Shown here: positions 1 through 11,370 of the stretch, piece after piece
Position numbering within the stretch: position 1 is the stretch's first letter
How the letters are laid out: each line of letters starts with the position of its first letter
From: Mastigias papua
Taxonomy: Eukaryota; Cnidaria; Scyphozoa; Rhizostomeae; Mastigiidae
Direction of reading: 5' to 3'
DNA length: 64,000 nt
Assembly (NCBI GenBank): GCA_964019165.1
Contig: OZ025267.1
Coordinates: 20,571,185-20,635,184, forward strand
Program-made: the position numbers and the translations under genes
The notes under the pieces: generated by a model
What the model saw: only the letters and a program-made list of their open reading frames with translations
What the model was told of the DNA's origin: nothing
Database searches by the model: none

Positions 1-1143
1 CAACTTTTGACTTCAACCGATCAACAATCTATGCTTCTAAAGAAGTATTGGAAATGGAATTCAAACTATTTGTCATGTGCATTGAGGGCAGTTGAGCTGC
101 CATTCATGAATCTTTAGTATTTTTCATTAATTTTTTTATTTCAATCTACTGATTAAGAGAATCAAACTGATGATCATCTATTGCTTATTTTATACTTTAA
201 TGTCCTCTGCAGCACCCAGCAGTATTCGCCAATAGCTCCCCTTTATATGATAAAATCTTACCAGTAGTCAAGACCAGGTCCTGTCCAATTTAGCACGCAG
301 AAACAGAAGACGAAATCTGGTGGAATCATTGTGTATCATTAAAATTTTGTGCGCTCTACTTTGATAATTCGTAGGTCACCAATATCAACTAATAGCAAAC
401 AACATGATTGAAAGGTAGAGACAGTAACAAGAGCCACAACATTTTATCTTTCGCCATCTGTCCAATCAAAAAAGTAAAAAATGTAATTCCAAAATGTCGG
501 TGGGAAACTTTGCCATTAAAACAGTGGAAAGCAGCAGCAGTTACTGCCTAGTGCAAAAGTTTAGTTTGTTGTAGAGGAAGATGGTCTAAATGTCTTGAAA
601 TGTGGTTTTACCGCACAAGTCGAAGTATAGGGGCTGCTGGGTAGTACTTTGAAAAGTTGTAACGTTGCTTGAAAGAATACTGCATTTATTTACTGAACGT
701 CTCAATATTTTTGGGGTTATCCTAGTAAGAGAAAACTGACTAATTTAAGTTGGGTAATTAATTACAAAGTGCATAATCTGTTACTATCATTTCTAGCTGT
801 GCATTGATATTAATGCAACAAAGTCGAAATAGTAACCTAAAAACCGACAAATTACCAAAAGGTGACAAGGTTACTTAATAGGTAAAAGTAACACCAAAGT
901 GGCCTAATGTCAAGAGCTACCAAAATGTAACCAAAAAGAGATCATTCACTTTTTAGTTGTCCTGTTTATACCATAAACATGATTATAGAATTGTGTGAGT
1001 CACATTCTGCTCATTGGATTGCTAGCTGATTTTCCATATAATTGTGAATTGATTTAAGTTTTGCAATTTCTTAACTGCAGCGTCAAGATTATTCCAAAGT
1101 ACCTATGACAACTGGAAGTGTTTAAGAGTGGTAGCCTAAAACC
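1..1143. other. Non-coding stretch, no gene recognised
   Basis: AT-rich sequence with stops in all frames and no convincing exon. It may hold upstream exons or the promoter of the long gene that starts near 1.9 kb, but I could not pick out a start codon, a TATA-type promoter or a splice donor with confidence. Confidence 0.5.
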
Positions 1144-1210
1144 AGTCATAGTATTGCAAAGCTCTCTACGCTATTATAATAGCACTAGAGAGCTTTGCAA
1201 TACTATGACT
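1144..1210. repeat. Perfect 24-bp inverted repeat (hairpin)
   Basis: The left arm 1144-1167 is the exact reverse complement of the right arm 1187-1210. The 19-nt spacer contains a second small palindrome (GCTATTATAATAGC, 1170-1183), so the RNA or single strand could fold almost to the tip. No terminal-repeat transposon signature was seen around it. It could be a foldback relic, a recent small inversion-duplication or a hairpin RNA precursor; the sequence does not decide. Confidence 0.7.
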
Positions 1211-1884
1211 AGTTGTATCAGACAACCTTTCGAACAGATCTGTAAGGTAATTAGGGGCTTCATTATCAATTGGCCGATTCACCACCCCCTGGCATATATC
1301 CTTCATGGCTGCTTGTTTTACTTAAAGCTAGAACGAATTTGCATGGCATTGATACTGTCAGGTTTGTTGGTCACGAACTATGGCAGACTCTGCCATGAGA
1401 AATCAAAAGAGTCACAAACATTGGAAATTTTTAAAGAAATATTAAGTCTATCAAAGATGCTGACTGCAGATGTAAATTGTGTAACAATTTTATTTCAAAT
1501 CTAGGTTTTCATGATTAGACTTTTGTATACATTTTATATTTTGGCTTAATTAGCTCAACACTATAACCTTTGCTAGCTCTAAATACACTGTTTATTATAA
1601 TTTTATATGGCAGTTTCGATGTCAATACGTTCCCTAACTGTATGCCACCCTAGTTTATTTAGAAATGATTAGGATGACGCATCGCAAGAGCTGTTGGTAG
1701 CTAACCACATGTCACATAATAACTTAGTACTTTTACCAACAAAATATCCATCAACAAATCCAGAAACAGTTTTCAAAAGTTAGGGGATAAATAACATAAT
1801 CGCATATCATAGATTGCTAGCTATGTTTGTAATTTAGTTAATACATCAGTTCTTAACACTCTTTGGTGTCATCTCTTGATTCAG
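1211..1884. other. Non-coding stretch before the long exon
   Basis: Nothing recognised in most of it. Its last 40 bases are pyrimidine-rich and end in TTGATTCAG at 1884. Together with a possible branch site (CTTAAC, about 1852) this looks like the 3' splice site of the long exon that follows. Confidence 0.4.
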
Positions 1885-4800
1885 ATTCCATAACTACTTC
1901 ACCAGCTGCACCAAATCAAGGCCCAAATCAGGTTGATGGATCTTCTACCTTCTTGCGACTGTTATCAATGGGAAATAGTAGTAGCGACAAGTGTAGCAGT
2001 GAAGAGATGATTTCCTTAGGGCTGACGGCAAGTTGCTCAGAGAGTGGCATATCTGTCTGTTCAAAGGGCCACTGGACTTGGGCCAATCAAACAGCTAAAG
2101 CAATCGTGAGAAGGCTCTCTGGTAAGCTATCTGCTAGCAAAATCCAGGAATGCCAACATCAAGAGATTCAAAAGCGAACCGCGCTCGTAACTATGGATGA
2201 TGTAGGTATGGCAAAGCTCCTAAAGCAGTCAATTAGTGAGCCGGTAGAGGTGCAAATACCCATTGTATCCGGTGATTATCAACAAGACCTTAAATACGAA
2301 ACCAAATTTGATAAAGAAAACCTGAAATATGAACACGAAGAAGGCATAGTAAAATTGAAATCCGAATCAAAACACGATAATTTAAAATCGGAATGTAATC
2401 TCGATGGTGATAGAACAAAGTCGAAATACAAATCTGAGCATGATCCAATAAAATCGACATATGCATTTGAGCATGATTCGGAAAAATCGAAGAACGAATC
2501 CGAACATAATATATCAAAATCGAACTATGAATCCAAACATCATTCAACGGCATTGGAATATGACCCAAAAAGCTATGCAGCAAAATCACGGTATGAACCT
2601 GATCATCACACATTAAGATCGAAACAAGAATCTGAACATGACTTAGTAAAGTTGCAAAAAGAATTCGAACATGATACTACTTCGCCTACTCTAACAAATC
2701 AAGACCCAAAAGAATTAGATGGATCTTCTACCTTCTTGCGACTGCTACCTAGTAAAATGGGAAAAAGCAGTTATCGTCAGTGTAGCAATGAGGAGGTTAG
2801 CTCCCTAGGACAGAGGGAAAGCTGCTCAGAGAGTGACATATCCATATATTCAAAAAGCAACTGGTCATGGACCAGACAAACAGATACAGCACTTCTCAGA
2901 AGACTATCCGACAAGCTATCTACTAGCAAAATCCAGGAATACCAACATCAAGATATTCAAAAGCGAAGATTATACATTGGTACGGATGACATACTCACTG
3001 CGACGCTTGTAAAACCGTCATGTAGCGTACCATTAGAGGTACAACTACCCATCACACGCGTAGACCTGCAAAACCTTACATACAAATCCATATGTGACAG
3101 GGAAAACGTAATATACAAATCCGAAGATGGTGCAGTGAGAGTGGGATGCGATCCGAAAGATGAAAAAATTCAATCGAAATACGAATCTGAATATGATACA
3201 GTAAAAGCGAAAAATGAATCCAGATATGATACAGGAAGCCCACAATGCAAAACCCTAGATGGTACAATAGAAGCACAGTACAAATCTAAATACAACACAG
3301 TAGCACCGAAACGAGAATCAGTATATGATCCAATAAAGTCGAAACACAATCTCGACCATGACAAAGTAAAAAGCAAAAACTACTCTGGACATAATTCAGT
3401 AAATCCAAAGTACGAACCGAACAATAGTACAATAAAATCGAACAACGAATCCAGGCACTTTGCAACAAAACCGGAATATGACCCCAGAGATATTGCAGTA
3501 AAATCGGAATGCAATCCTGCTGTTTATAAAGTAGAAAAATCAAAATATCAATCTGAACATGACTCATTACAATCGCAAATAGAATCTGAACACGATGCAA
3601 CTTCAATAACTCCTACAATTCAAGACCCAAAAGAAGTTGATGGATTTGCTAATGTCTTGCGACAGTCACCAATCAGTGAGGAGATTAGCCCGCTAGCACA
3701 AGTGGAAACATACTCAGGGAGTGACATATCTGTCTATTCAAACAGCCACTGGAAATGGGCTAATCAGACAAACAAATTATTTCTAAGAAGATTCTCTGAC
3801 AAGCTATCTGCTAGCAAAATCCAGGAATGCCAAAAACAGTCAGATTATGCACCATTAGAGGCAAAAATGCCTATCACGCCCATTGATTTTAAAAAGGACC
3901 TTAAATCCGATCATGGACAAATAACATTGAAATGTGAAACTGATACAACGAAATCGGAACATGATCCTGAAGGTGATGAAGTAAAATCGAAATACGAATC
4001 TGAATATGATCCATTGAAATCTAAGTATCAATCTGAGCAGATAAAATCCGAATATGAATCTGAAGGTGATAAAGTAAAGTCGAAATATGAACCTGAACAT
4101 TCCTCAGTAAAATCACAAATAGAATCTGAATATGATCCATTGAAATCTAAGTATCAATCTGAGCAGATAAAATCCGAATATGAATCTGAAGGTGATAAAG
4201 TAAAGTCGAAATATGAACCTGAACATTCCTCAGTAAAATCACAAATAGAATCCGAACATGATGCAACTTCACTAACTGCAGCAATTCAAGACCCAAAAGA
4301 AGTTGATGGATTTGCTAATGTCTTGCGACAATCACCAAGTGAAATGAGAACAAATAGTAGCGATCAGTGTAGCAGTGAGGAGATTAGGCCACTAGCACAA
4401 GTGGAAACATACTCAGGGAGTGATATATCTGTCTATTCAAACAGCCACTGGGAATTGGCTAATCAGACAGACAAAGCAGTTCTAAGAAGGCTTTCTGGTG
4501 AGCTATCCACTAGTGAAACCCAGGAATGCCGGCATCAAGAAATTCAAAAACGAAGCTTCCATATTGGCGTGGACGATATAAGTATGGTAAAGCTTGTAAA
4601 ACAGTCAGAAAATACACCATCAGAAGCAAGAATGCCTATCACGCCCGTTGGTTATCAACAGGACCACAAAGATGAACACGAGCATAATGCAGAGAAAATT
4701 ATATACAAATCGGAAGATTGTTCAGTAAAATCAAAGTACGAATTTAAATACGATACAACAACTCCGAAACGCGAATCAAAACATGAAAGATTTAAGTCAA

Positions 4801-6690
4801 AATATAATCCTGAAGGTGGTGCAGTAAAATCTAAGTACGGATCTGAATACGATTCAGTGAAATCGACATATGAATCTGAGCATGATTCACTAAAATCGAA
4901 GCAAGAATGCAGGCATCATACAGCAAAATTGGACTATGATAATAAAGGTGCTGCAGTAAAATCGAACTACGAATCAGAACTTTATATAATAAAATCGGAA
5001 TGTAAATCTAAAGGTCATACAGTAAAAGCGATATATGAATCTGAAGGGGAAACAATGAAGTCTAAGTGCAAATTTGAACTTGATTCAGAACCAAAATACG
5101 GATTCAAATATGATAAGATAGGACAGAAATCCCTATCTGAATATGAAACAGTAAAGTCGAAATACGAATCGGAAGACGATACAGTAGAACGAAAACATGA
5201 ATCCAAGAGTGTTTCAGTGAAACCCAAATACAGCTCCGAGCATTCTGCAGTGAAATCAAAAAAGGAATCTGAACATGATTTGAAAAAGCAGAATACCTCA
5301 TATTGTATGGCTCTTGAAGATATTGAAATCCAGGTAGACTCTTTTTTGAAGTCGTCTCAAGGACAACATGGAAGCTTTAATACGAAAGGGAAAACAGACC
5401 ATGCCACAAAAATCGGGACTTCCGATGAAAAAGCAGAGCAACCGAAAGGAAAACGGAAGAAGCGCAATACACGTGAAATTATGTCAAAGAGACAGAAGTT
5501 GGCTGATAACCTAGAAATCATTTCTGCATACCATATTCCTTCTTCATGCAACAGTTCTGATTCCGGAGACCAACCCGAGAAAGTCAATAAAGCAGGAATG
5601 AAAATATCAACTTACATAGGCTTAAGAGGAAAAAACTCCTCACTGCAAAAAATGGAGATGGAAGAGTATGATGAAGGGCTCGCTCACACAACAGCACTCG
5701 CCAGTGATTTTAGAGAAGGTCCGGTAGAGATAGATATAACTGATCGTTATAAAAAGATGTTACGCAACCTTACCGAGAACTTCAGTCAGATGAAGATTGG
5801 CAGCATAAACGAAACAGATTCAGAGGATCATACAACAAAACTTGATACAAAGCAAGCCAAGGATGCTTCCCAGCAACCAATTATGACAGAGCAGGAAGAA
5901 GATCAGTGGGTTGATTTTAAAGAGAAGTCACCAAAGAGAGCTGCAACAGTATCAAGGGCAAAGAGTAGGAATAAATCAATACCTCAAGTGAAAACAAGAC
6001 AACGATCCAGTCCAAGCCATGCTTCATGGTCAAGAAAAAAGTATCGACCCAAAGGCTGTACGCTGGAACACAACCTTCATGCTGTTCAGATAAATACAAC
6101 GATCCCATGCCATGCATTTGCCTCCTTGCGTAAATCTGGTGGTCAGAAGCTCAGCAAATCTATATGGATACCTCCAGATATTGTCTTATCAAGAAAGGAT
6201 GATGTTAACGGCGATGTTTATTCAGATTTCAATAAGTTTAACCGATTTCTTCCATCGAATTCTGACCTTAGACATGGCGTCATACACCGCTCAGCGAAAA
6301 AGGGAAACATGCAACTTGATCTTGTTGTATCCCCGACTGAATATGAGCGACGAGGTCTAAACAGTCAGCATGAAATGGACTCTAGTGAAACATGCAGTGC
6401 TTTCGACAACACGGCTGTTGAATCTCTGTCTGTTGAAGGTTTTGATATTGCATACCATGAAAACAGGCCAGGACGCTTAAAAAGCTTCCCTGAGCAGCAC
6501 AGGTACAAACCTGATCCTAATTTATGGAGAAAGTACTCAGGAGAGTTAACAACAGATGAAAGTTCATCACCTGAGAGAAGCACAACTTCATCCTTCTCAC
6601 ACAGTTACTATGAACCTGAAGAGTCTGTAGCTACAAGAGAAAGTGCAGGGGTTCCAAGCGATCAGACAAACTCAAATGGAGCTATGACTG
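1885..6690 (+). CDS. Long exon: four-module protein with 11-residue KSKYESEHD repeats
   Basis: I do not recognise the family. The frame is open from 1857 to a TAG at 6708-6710. The first in-frame ATG is at 1968, and an acceptor ending at 1884 suggests that this is an internal exon. Seen directly: a module of about 130 residues (motifs VDGSSTFLRLL, CSSEE, SDISVYS, HW-WANQT, LRRLS-KLS-SKIQEC, MPITP) occurs four times, starting near 1893, 2676, 3600 and 4263. Each copy is followed by a variable run of an 11-residue repeat, consensus K-S-K-Y-E-S-E-H-D-x-x. After about 5280 the repeats stop. A unique, Ser/Lys-rich tail follows, with a basic bipartite NLS-like cluster (KGKRKK...SKRQK, about 5445-5500). 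No signal peptide or membrane segment is visible. Inference: a largely disordered, possibly nuclear or scaffold protein. The 3' end at 6690 assumes the donor G|GTAATC; otherwise the exon ends at the stop at 6710. Confidence 0.7.
4005..4250 (+). repeat. 126-bp near-perfect tandem duplication inside the coding repeat
   Basis: The segment beginning TATGATCCATTGAAATC at 4005 recurs at 4131, a shift of exactly 126 bp (42 codons), and the two copies read identically almost to the end. The reading frame is kept. The other 11-mer repeats nearby are far more diverged, so this is the youngest expansion step in the array. Confidence 0.85.
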
Positions 6691-7717
6691 GTAATCACTT
6701 ACTTTCATAGGTCAATACAAATAGCAAAAACAAATGCTCTGATGAAATATTTTAATCTAGAAAGTTTGCGAAGCTTGAAATATGCAACTAGCAGAAACTA
6801 CTTCATTAAAATGCAAATTCATCGTCAAGAGATAAATGCTACTGCAGTTTAGGCTTAATAACTTAAGTTTGCAGTCATCATTAACAACTATAATTTCAAA
6901 GAAGTGGTGCTTCCACGATTCTACCTCGGAAACCGCGCCCCACCTGAAATAGCATTGTTAATCGTCATGAAGTCTGTTCAATATTGCTAATAAACCACCC
7001 TCGAATGCTTAAATTTACTCTATTCATTTAATATTATGGAGAAAAGGAGTTTTGACAATGTGCTTTTAATGACTCAAGTGTCAAGTAATTTTGCAAGCCC
7101 CCCTTCAAATATGCCCTCCCTCCAAAAAGTTCCCAACCAAAGATTATTATTATCATTATTTTAGCTTTATTAAAGTGTCATACGTCATTAGCAATGATGC
7201 TACATGGGAACACTCTCAATTTTAATTTAATTGTACAGAACATTTCGAATGAGCTATTTTTGCATGTTGTTGCATTGTCACGATCTCTACACACCAAAGC
7301 ATACTTTATCATAAGGAAACTCGATCAATGCACACTTTCCTGAAAAAAGGAGATACTGTATGAATCCCTTAAGTCAGCTTCTTAGATCATGCCTGGCATT
7401 TTTGCTTTTAATGTGCGCGAAGCCACTTCGCCACAAGGTAAGTAGAATGAACACTGATTAGTGATTGCCATTGATTGAGCACTGATTATTGATTGCTATT
7501 GATATTGCAATTAATATTTCACTCAGAGGAACTTTAGCTTCAAAGGTCACGTTGATACACTAAAGGAGTTTAATGGTACTACATTCATTTACTGGTATCA
7601 TTGTACAAAACCATTTATGACTGCACATATTGGTAATCACTTCATGCCAAAATAAAGTACCCAGTACAGTCTCTAAATGGGCTTATTAATTCTTGGCTCG
7701 TTTCATTTCTTATTTAG
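6691..7717 (+). other. Predicted phase-1 intron (or 3' UTR plus spacer)
   Basis: The donor G|GTAATC at 6690/6691 and the acceptor CATTTCTTATTTAG| at 7717 bracket 1,027 bp without a usable frame. Removing it joins the leftover G of the last codon to TT and reads Val-Glu-Asp-Thr straight into the next open stretch. The alternative is that the long frame ends at the TAG at 6708 and this is untranslated and intergenic sequence. Confidence 0.45.
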
Positions 7718-8085
7718 TTGAAGATACTGTCTTGGTAGAGACAAGAGGAACCGCCATGCCTCATTCACATAATGGACCTGGTAACTTAATAAAGCCAAGT
7801 AATTTGCTTCGAGCTTCTGGCACAAATTACAAAGAGAGCACAAGTAAAAACAGAAGCAGTAAGAGGATGAAAAAAGGGGATGAAGAAGTACTACACCACA
7901 ATTATCCTAGGAATGAGTGTTCAGTGTCAAATGAGGGTAAACAGACAACTACTTCAAGCAAGGAAGTAAAAAATAGATGGAAATTTATCAGTAAACTTTT
8001 TAAGTCAAGAAAATCATCTGATCGATCTTGTGCAGAAGAAAGACCCATGAAACAAACCACGGTTAGGAAAAGCAACAACAAGTGA
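7718..8085 (+). CDS. Predicted last exon: short basic C-terminal region
   Basis: About 122 codons, preceded by a good polypyrimidine acceptor (TTTCATTTCTTATTTAG) and closed by TGA at 8083-8085. The peptide is Lys/Ser/Arg-rich and ends with an amphipathic basic stretch (NRWKFISKLFKSRKSSDRS). There is no ATG before the exon start in this frame, and an ATG at residue 14 of the exon is the only early one, so it makes more sense as a terminal exon than as a separate gene. The phase matches the long exon upstream, and its charged composition fits that protein's tail. No domain was recognised. A polyadenylation signal follows at 8198. Confidence 0.45.
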
Positions 8086-8197
8086 AGTGAAATCAAGATA
8101 AAATTAGAGCAAATTAATTGATAGAAAAACTTTATCGATTAGAAACAGACTTGATCCCTCTTAGTAATTGGACTTTGAGTCACCGAGTGATGTAGTA

Positions 8198-8203
8198 AAT
8201 AAA
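8198..8203 (+). terminator. AATAAA polyadenylation signal candidate
   Basis: AATAAA lies about 115 bases after the stop of the predicted last exon. This is a normal distance for an animal 3' UTR. The hexamer alone is weak evidence in AT-rich DNA. Confidence 0.35.
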
Positions 8204-8380
8204 TAGAAAGCATAATGTTAGAAAGGGAGCCGAAAGATGATATTTTTACATTGGTACTTAAATTAAATCGATAGTTTTCTTCATTTACACTTCCGTATGG
8301 TAAGAAAAACTTTCAAAAAATAATATTCATCTTCTACAGCAAAAGCAGAATTTCCTATGGCCTTGGTAATGAATACACGC

Positions 8381-8712
8381 TTTTGTGTCAGAAAGTTAGG
8401 AAAATAAGGTTAAGAAAGTTAAACACTGAAAAAATTAAGAAAGTTTAGCACTGGATTCTTGAGGCTTAAGAAGTCACTAAGCTCATACATACGTCCAATA
8501 ATCACACAAGTCCCATTAATTCTTTGATTTACTTTGCATATATTCCTTGTATTAATCTATGTATTCCTAACTCCCGTGTTATGTTTGTGTGGTGTCTGCC
8601 TGTTTAACACTCCAGTTCTACACAAACTCAAACATTCTTACAAAGAAAATCTTAAGAAAGCTTTTGTACTGAAATCATGACAAAGATAGCAAAATTTTAG
8701 TACTAGTCCAAA
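8381..8712 (+). mobile_element. AGTACTG-family MITE, copy 1
   Basis: Member of a dispersed family of about 320 bp. Shared blocks in order are: GCAGTACT-like left end, GTACTGGATTTCTGAGRCC, AAGAAGGTTGATAAG, TTTGTGTAGTGCTTGCCTGT, AAGAAAGYTTTWGTACTGAAATCATGA. This copy is diverged at its left end and clear at its right end (8650-8690). It has no coding capacity. Confidence 0.5.
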
Positions 8713-11079
8713 AAGGACTCTCTGATAAAGAAACATGTATGCTCATTTATTCAAACTGATCTTTCTAAATCATGTTGTTGCTCTCACTGCGAATGTTCAG
8801 TTGAAATGATAGAATTTTGTGAGCTTGGTAGGGACCAGGTTGGTAAGTAACCAAAAGCGATTTGTCTGCCAAAAACATGCGACCAAAGAAAGCGGTCTGC
8901 AAGTAATGACTCTTCAAAAAGTTGCTCACTGCACGCTGCGACAAAGTGATTCAGCAAATCGAAGAGCAGAAAGCAATATGGTCAGATCATCTAGATAATC
9001 GATTCATTATTATGATGCGATTTACATCTGATGTTTCAAGATAATTCTTCTCTTTTCTGACATTCCTTTTATTATTTTAATATGTGTATATTGTAAATAA
9101 ATTCTCATGCTGTTATTTTAGCTTAATAGGTTGGTAAGTGTAATATGTTATTTCCCAAAATGATTGTGAAATCTGTCAATGTAATCATGATGTCATTGTG
9201 CATATGGTGTTGACTGTGTTGTATTATCTGTACACTGTTGGTATCCGTTCATTGTCTAATGCTTTGATTAGTATACTGTGTATCTAGTATTGTAACCCGT
9301 ATTGATTTAGATTTTAGTTCAGTTGTGATTCTGACATGATGAATAAAGAACGCAAACTCGTCTCTATCTGTGTACAATCTGTACTGCACAAGTATTTCAT
9401 CACAGCCCCCCCTGCCCCCCGAAAATCAGTCTACTTTGGCTGACTAGGCTACATCGAAAAATAATTCAAAATGAAATGAAATGAGATCAGTGCTAGAGCT
9501 GTTAAGGTGCTATTGATGTCATTTTAATTGATTATAATGTAAGGTGCTAGAAATCATTCACATTTAATTTTTGTAGCCTTGCGAGGAACACTTTACAGTA
9601 TCGCAACTGATATCAACGCCTGGTGAACACGAAACAATCTATCCAGAGAGTAACAGTGGATGTCATTTCATTGTTTAAAGAAGGATTGGCACAAAGTGCT
9701 GTGTTACAAAGTGTAGTGCCACAAGTATCCATTATTGAGCTTCTTTAGGCAAATATGAATTACATTATGAAAAGAATGTTTCATTCTTCCCTTCTTCCTT
9801 CCTCATTTAAAGAAGCGTTGAGTAAAAACGTAGTGACCTGTCTTTCTCGATATCATAGCGATTCATAGCATTGGATTAAAATATTAAGATGAACGATTGT
9901 ATATTCCACGCTGAGGTGTATATCGGCATTGCAAGTCTAGGGCAATAAAGCGAGTACAGGATTTGACTTAAAGGCAACTTCCTTTCAGAATTTCTTGCAC
10001 AAGCTCATCAACTATCCAAAACTTTATCAACACTGGCTGAGCATGTGGGAGAATCAGCTTAGCCACTTCAACTCAGGTTTATCTAGACGCTGTAGTAGTC
10101 TCTTTGGGAGCTGCAATATATGGGGAGGAGACCGAGCACTGAAATACAGATAGGTGCTTGATGCACAAAGATAAGTACATTTTGAAGACTAGAAAACGAA
10201 TATCTGGCAAAGAACACCCGTGAAGTTATAGAGGGGGTTTACGGGGCATTATTTGGCTGTTGGCAAACACGATAGATGAATGCTATAAATAGTTACAACT
10301 ACAAATAATAAGCTGGAGAAGTGATAAACCTCGACGGTAGTTTAAATAACTATCAAATAAATCTGACCTTGCCATTCAATATGCTTTTAGCTGTTCGCTA
10401 GAAGAAAAATACGGTCGTATGATTGAATGAATGCAATCCATGTTACAAAATGCACGAAGGAGACTGCGGCTGGGTCATCTTTTGTTAGATATTGATAACA
10501 CACCAATTCCTTGCGGATAGCTCTCTATGAGAAATTGTCAAACAATTGTGCGCAATTGAAAATTTACCGATATGTGCAATTAGTCTACATTTGAAAACAA
10601 GATGGTCCGAAACAAATAGAGGCGAAGAGCAAACGTATTGGCTCTGTTGCCGAAACAACAGTCATTGAGCAATGACACGAGGGAGGGAGCAAGACAGGAT
10701 AAGGCTCATTTACTTTGGAATCCGTTGACCCCAGTGACCTAAACGAAATGCAGCAAGACGGAAGGGAGAACTTCAACTTCTTGAAGTTGCTAAGTAAACA
10801 GGAACCAGGCAACATAGCCCTATCTATGAGCCGAAAGGAGGAAACCAGTCGGTATACACCGTATACATTTCGCAAGGGGTAAATCAAACGGACATCGGAA
10901 ATGAACAATAGTAAATTAGCGAGGAGCCATCTTACTCACTAGAATTGATGCGAAATGCGTCAGATCTCGTCCTGGCTAAGTAAGAGGACTGGACATTGAC
11001 GGCAAAATGCATTCTTGTTTACCAACGGCAGACATGACAAACCTAAATTGTGCAGATGGTTTGACACTGCTTAAGAACA
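8713..11079. other. Non-coding stretch
   Basis: No supported gene. A segment around 9290-9420 ends in ATGAATAAAGAACGCAAACTC followed by a C-rich tract and resembles a retrotransposon or transcript 3' end, but no coding part is attached to it. The reading frames present are short and not conserved in style. Confidence 0.4.
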
Positions 11080-11370
11080 CGTTTTCCTCAATAAGAAAGT
11101 GACTGTCAAGGGAGTAGCACTTGACGGCTCAAGAAGTTTAGAAAGATAAGTTTCGGGTTTTTGAGATCTAAGAAAAGTGACAAGTTGATAGCATTTGAAA
11201 TTCTAATTTTTGGGCAATCCCATCGTCTCTTTGGTTTAATCTGCACAGAATTCCTTTGATAACAATCTATATATCTCAATGTTGTGTTTGTGCAGAGTCT
11301 GTCTATCTGTGTTGCACTGCATTACTTAAAAAGATAAGTAAGCTTCACTACTGGGCGAAAGAAAATTAAT
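11080..11370 (+). mobile_element. AGTACTG-family MITE, copy 2
   Basis: The central blocks of the family are readable: TTTTTGAGATCTAAG, GACAAGTTGATAGCATTTGAAATTC and GTTGTGTTTGTGCAGAGTCTGTC. The ends are degraded. Confidence 0.4.

Noticed and set aside
1118..1504. 128-codon open frame on the plus strand
   Set aside because: It starts with GTG, runs straight through the 24-bp hairpin, and shows no domain or splice context.
2290..5587. Several minus-strand frames opposite the long exon
   Set aside because: They are shadows of the repeat-rich plus-strand coding sequence and repeat with the same 33-bp period.
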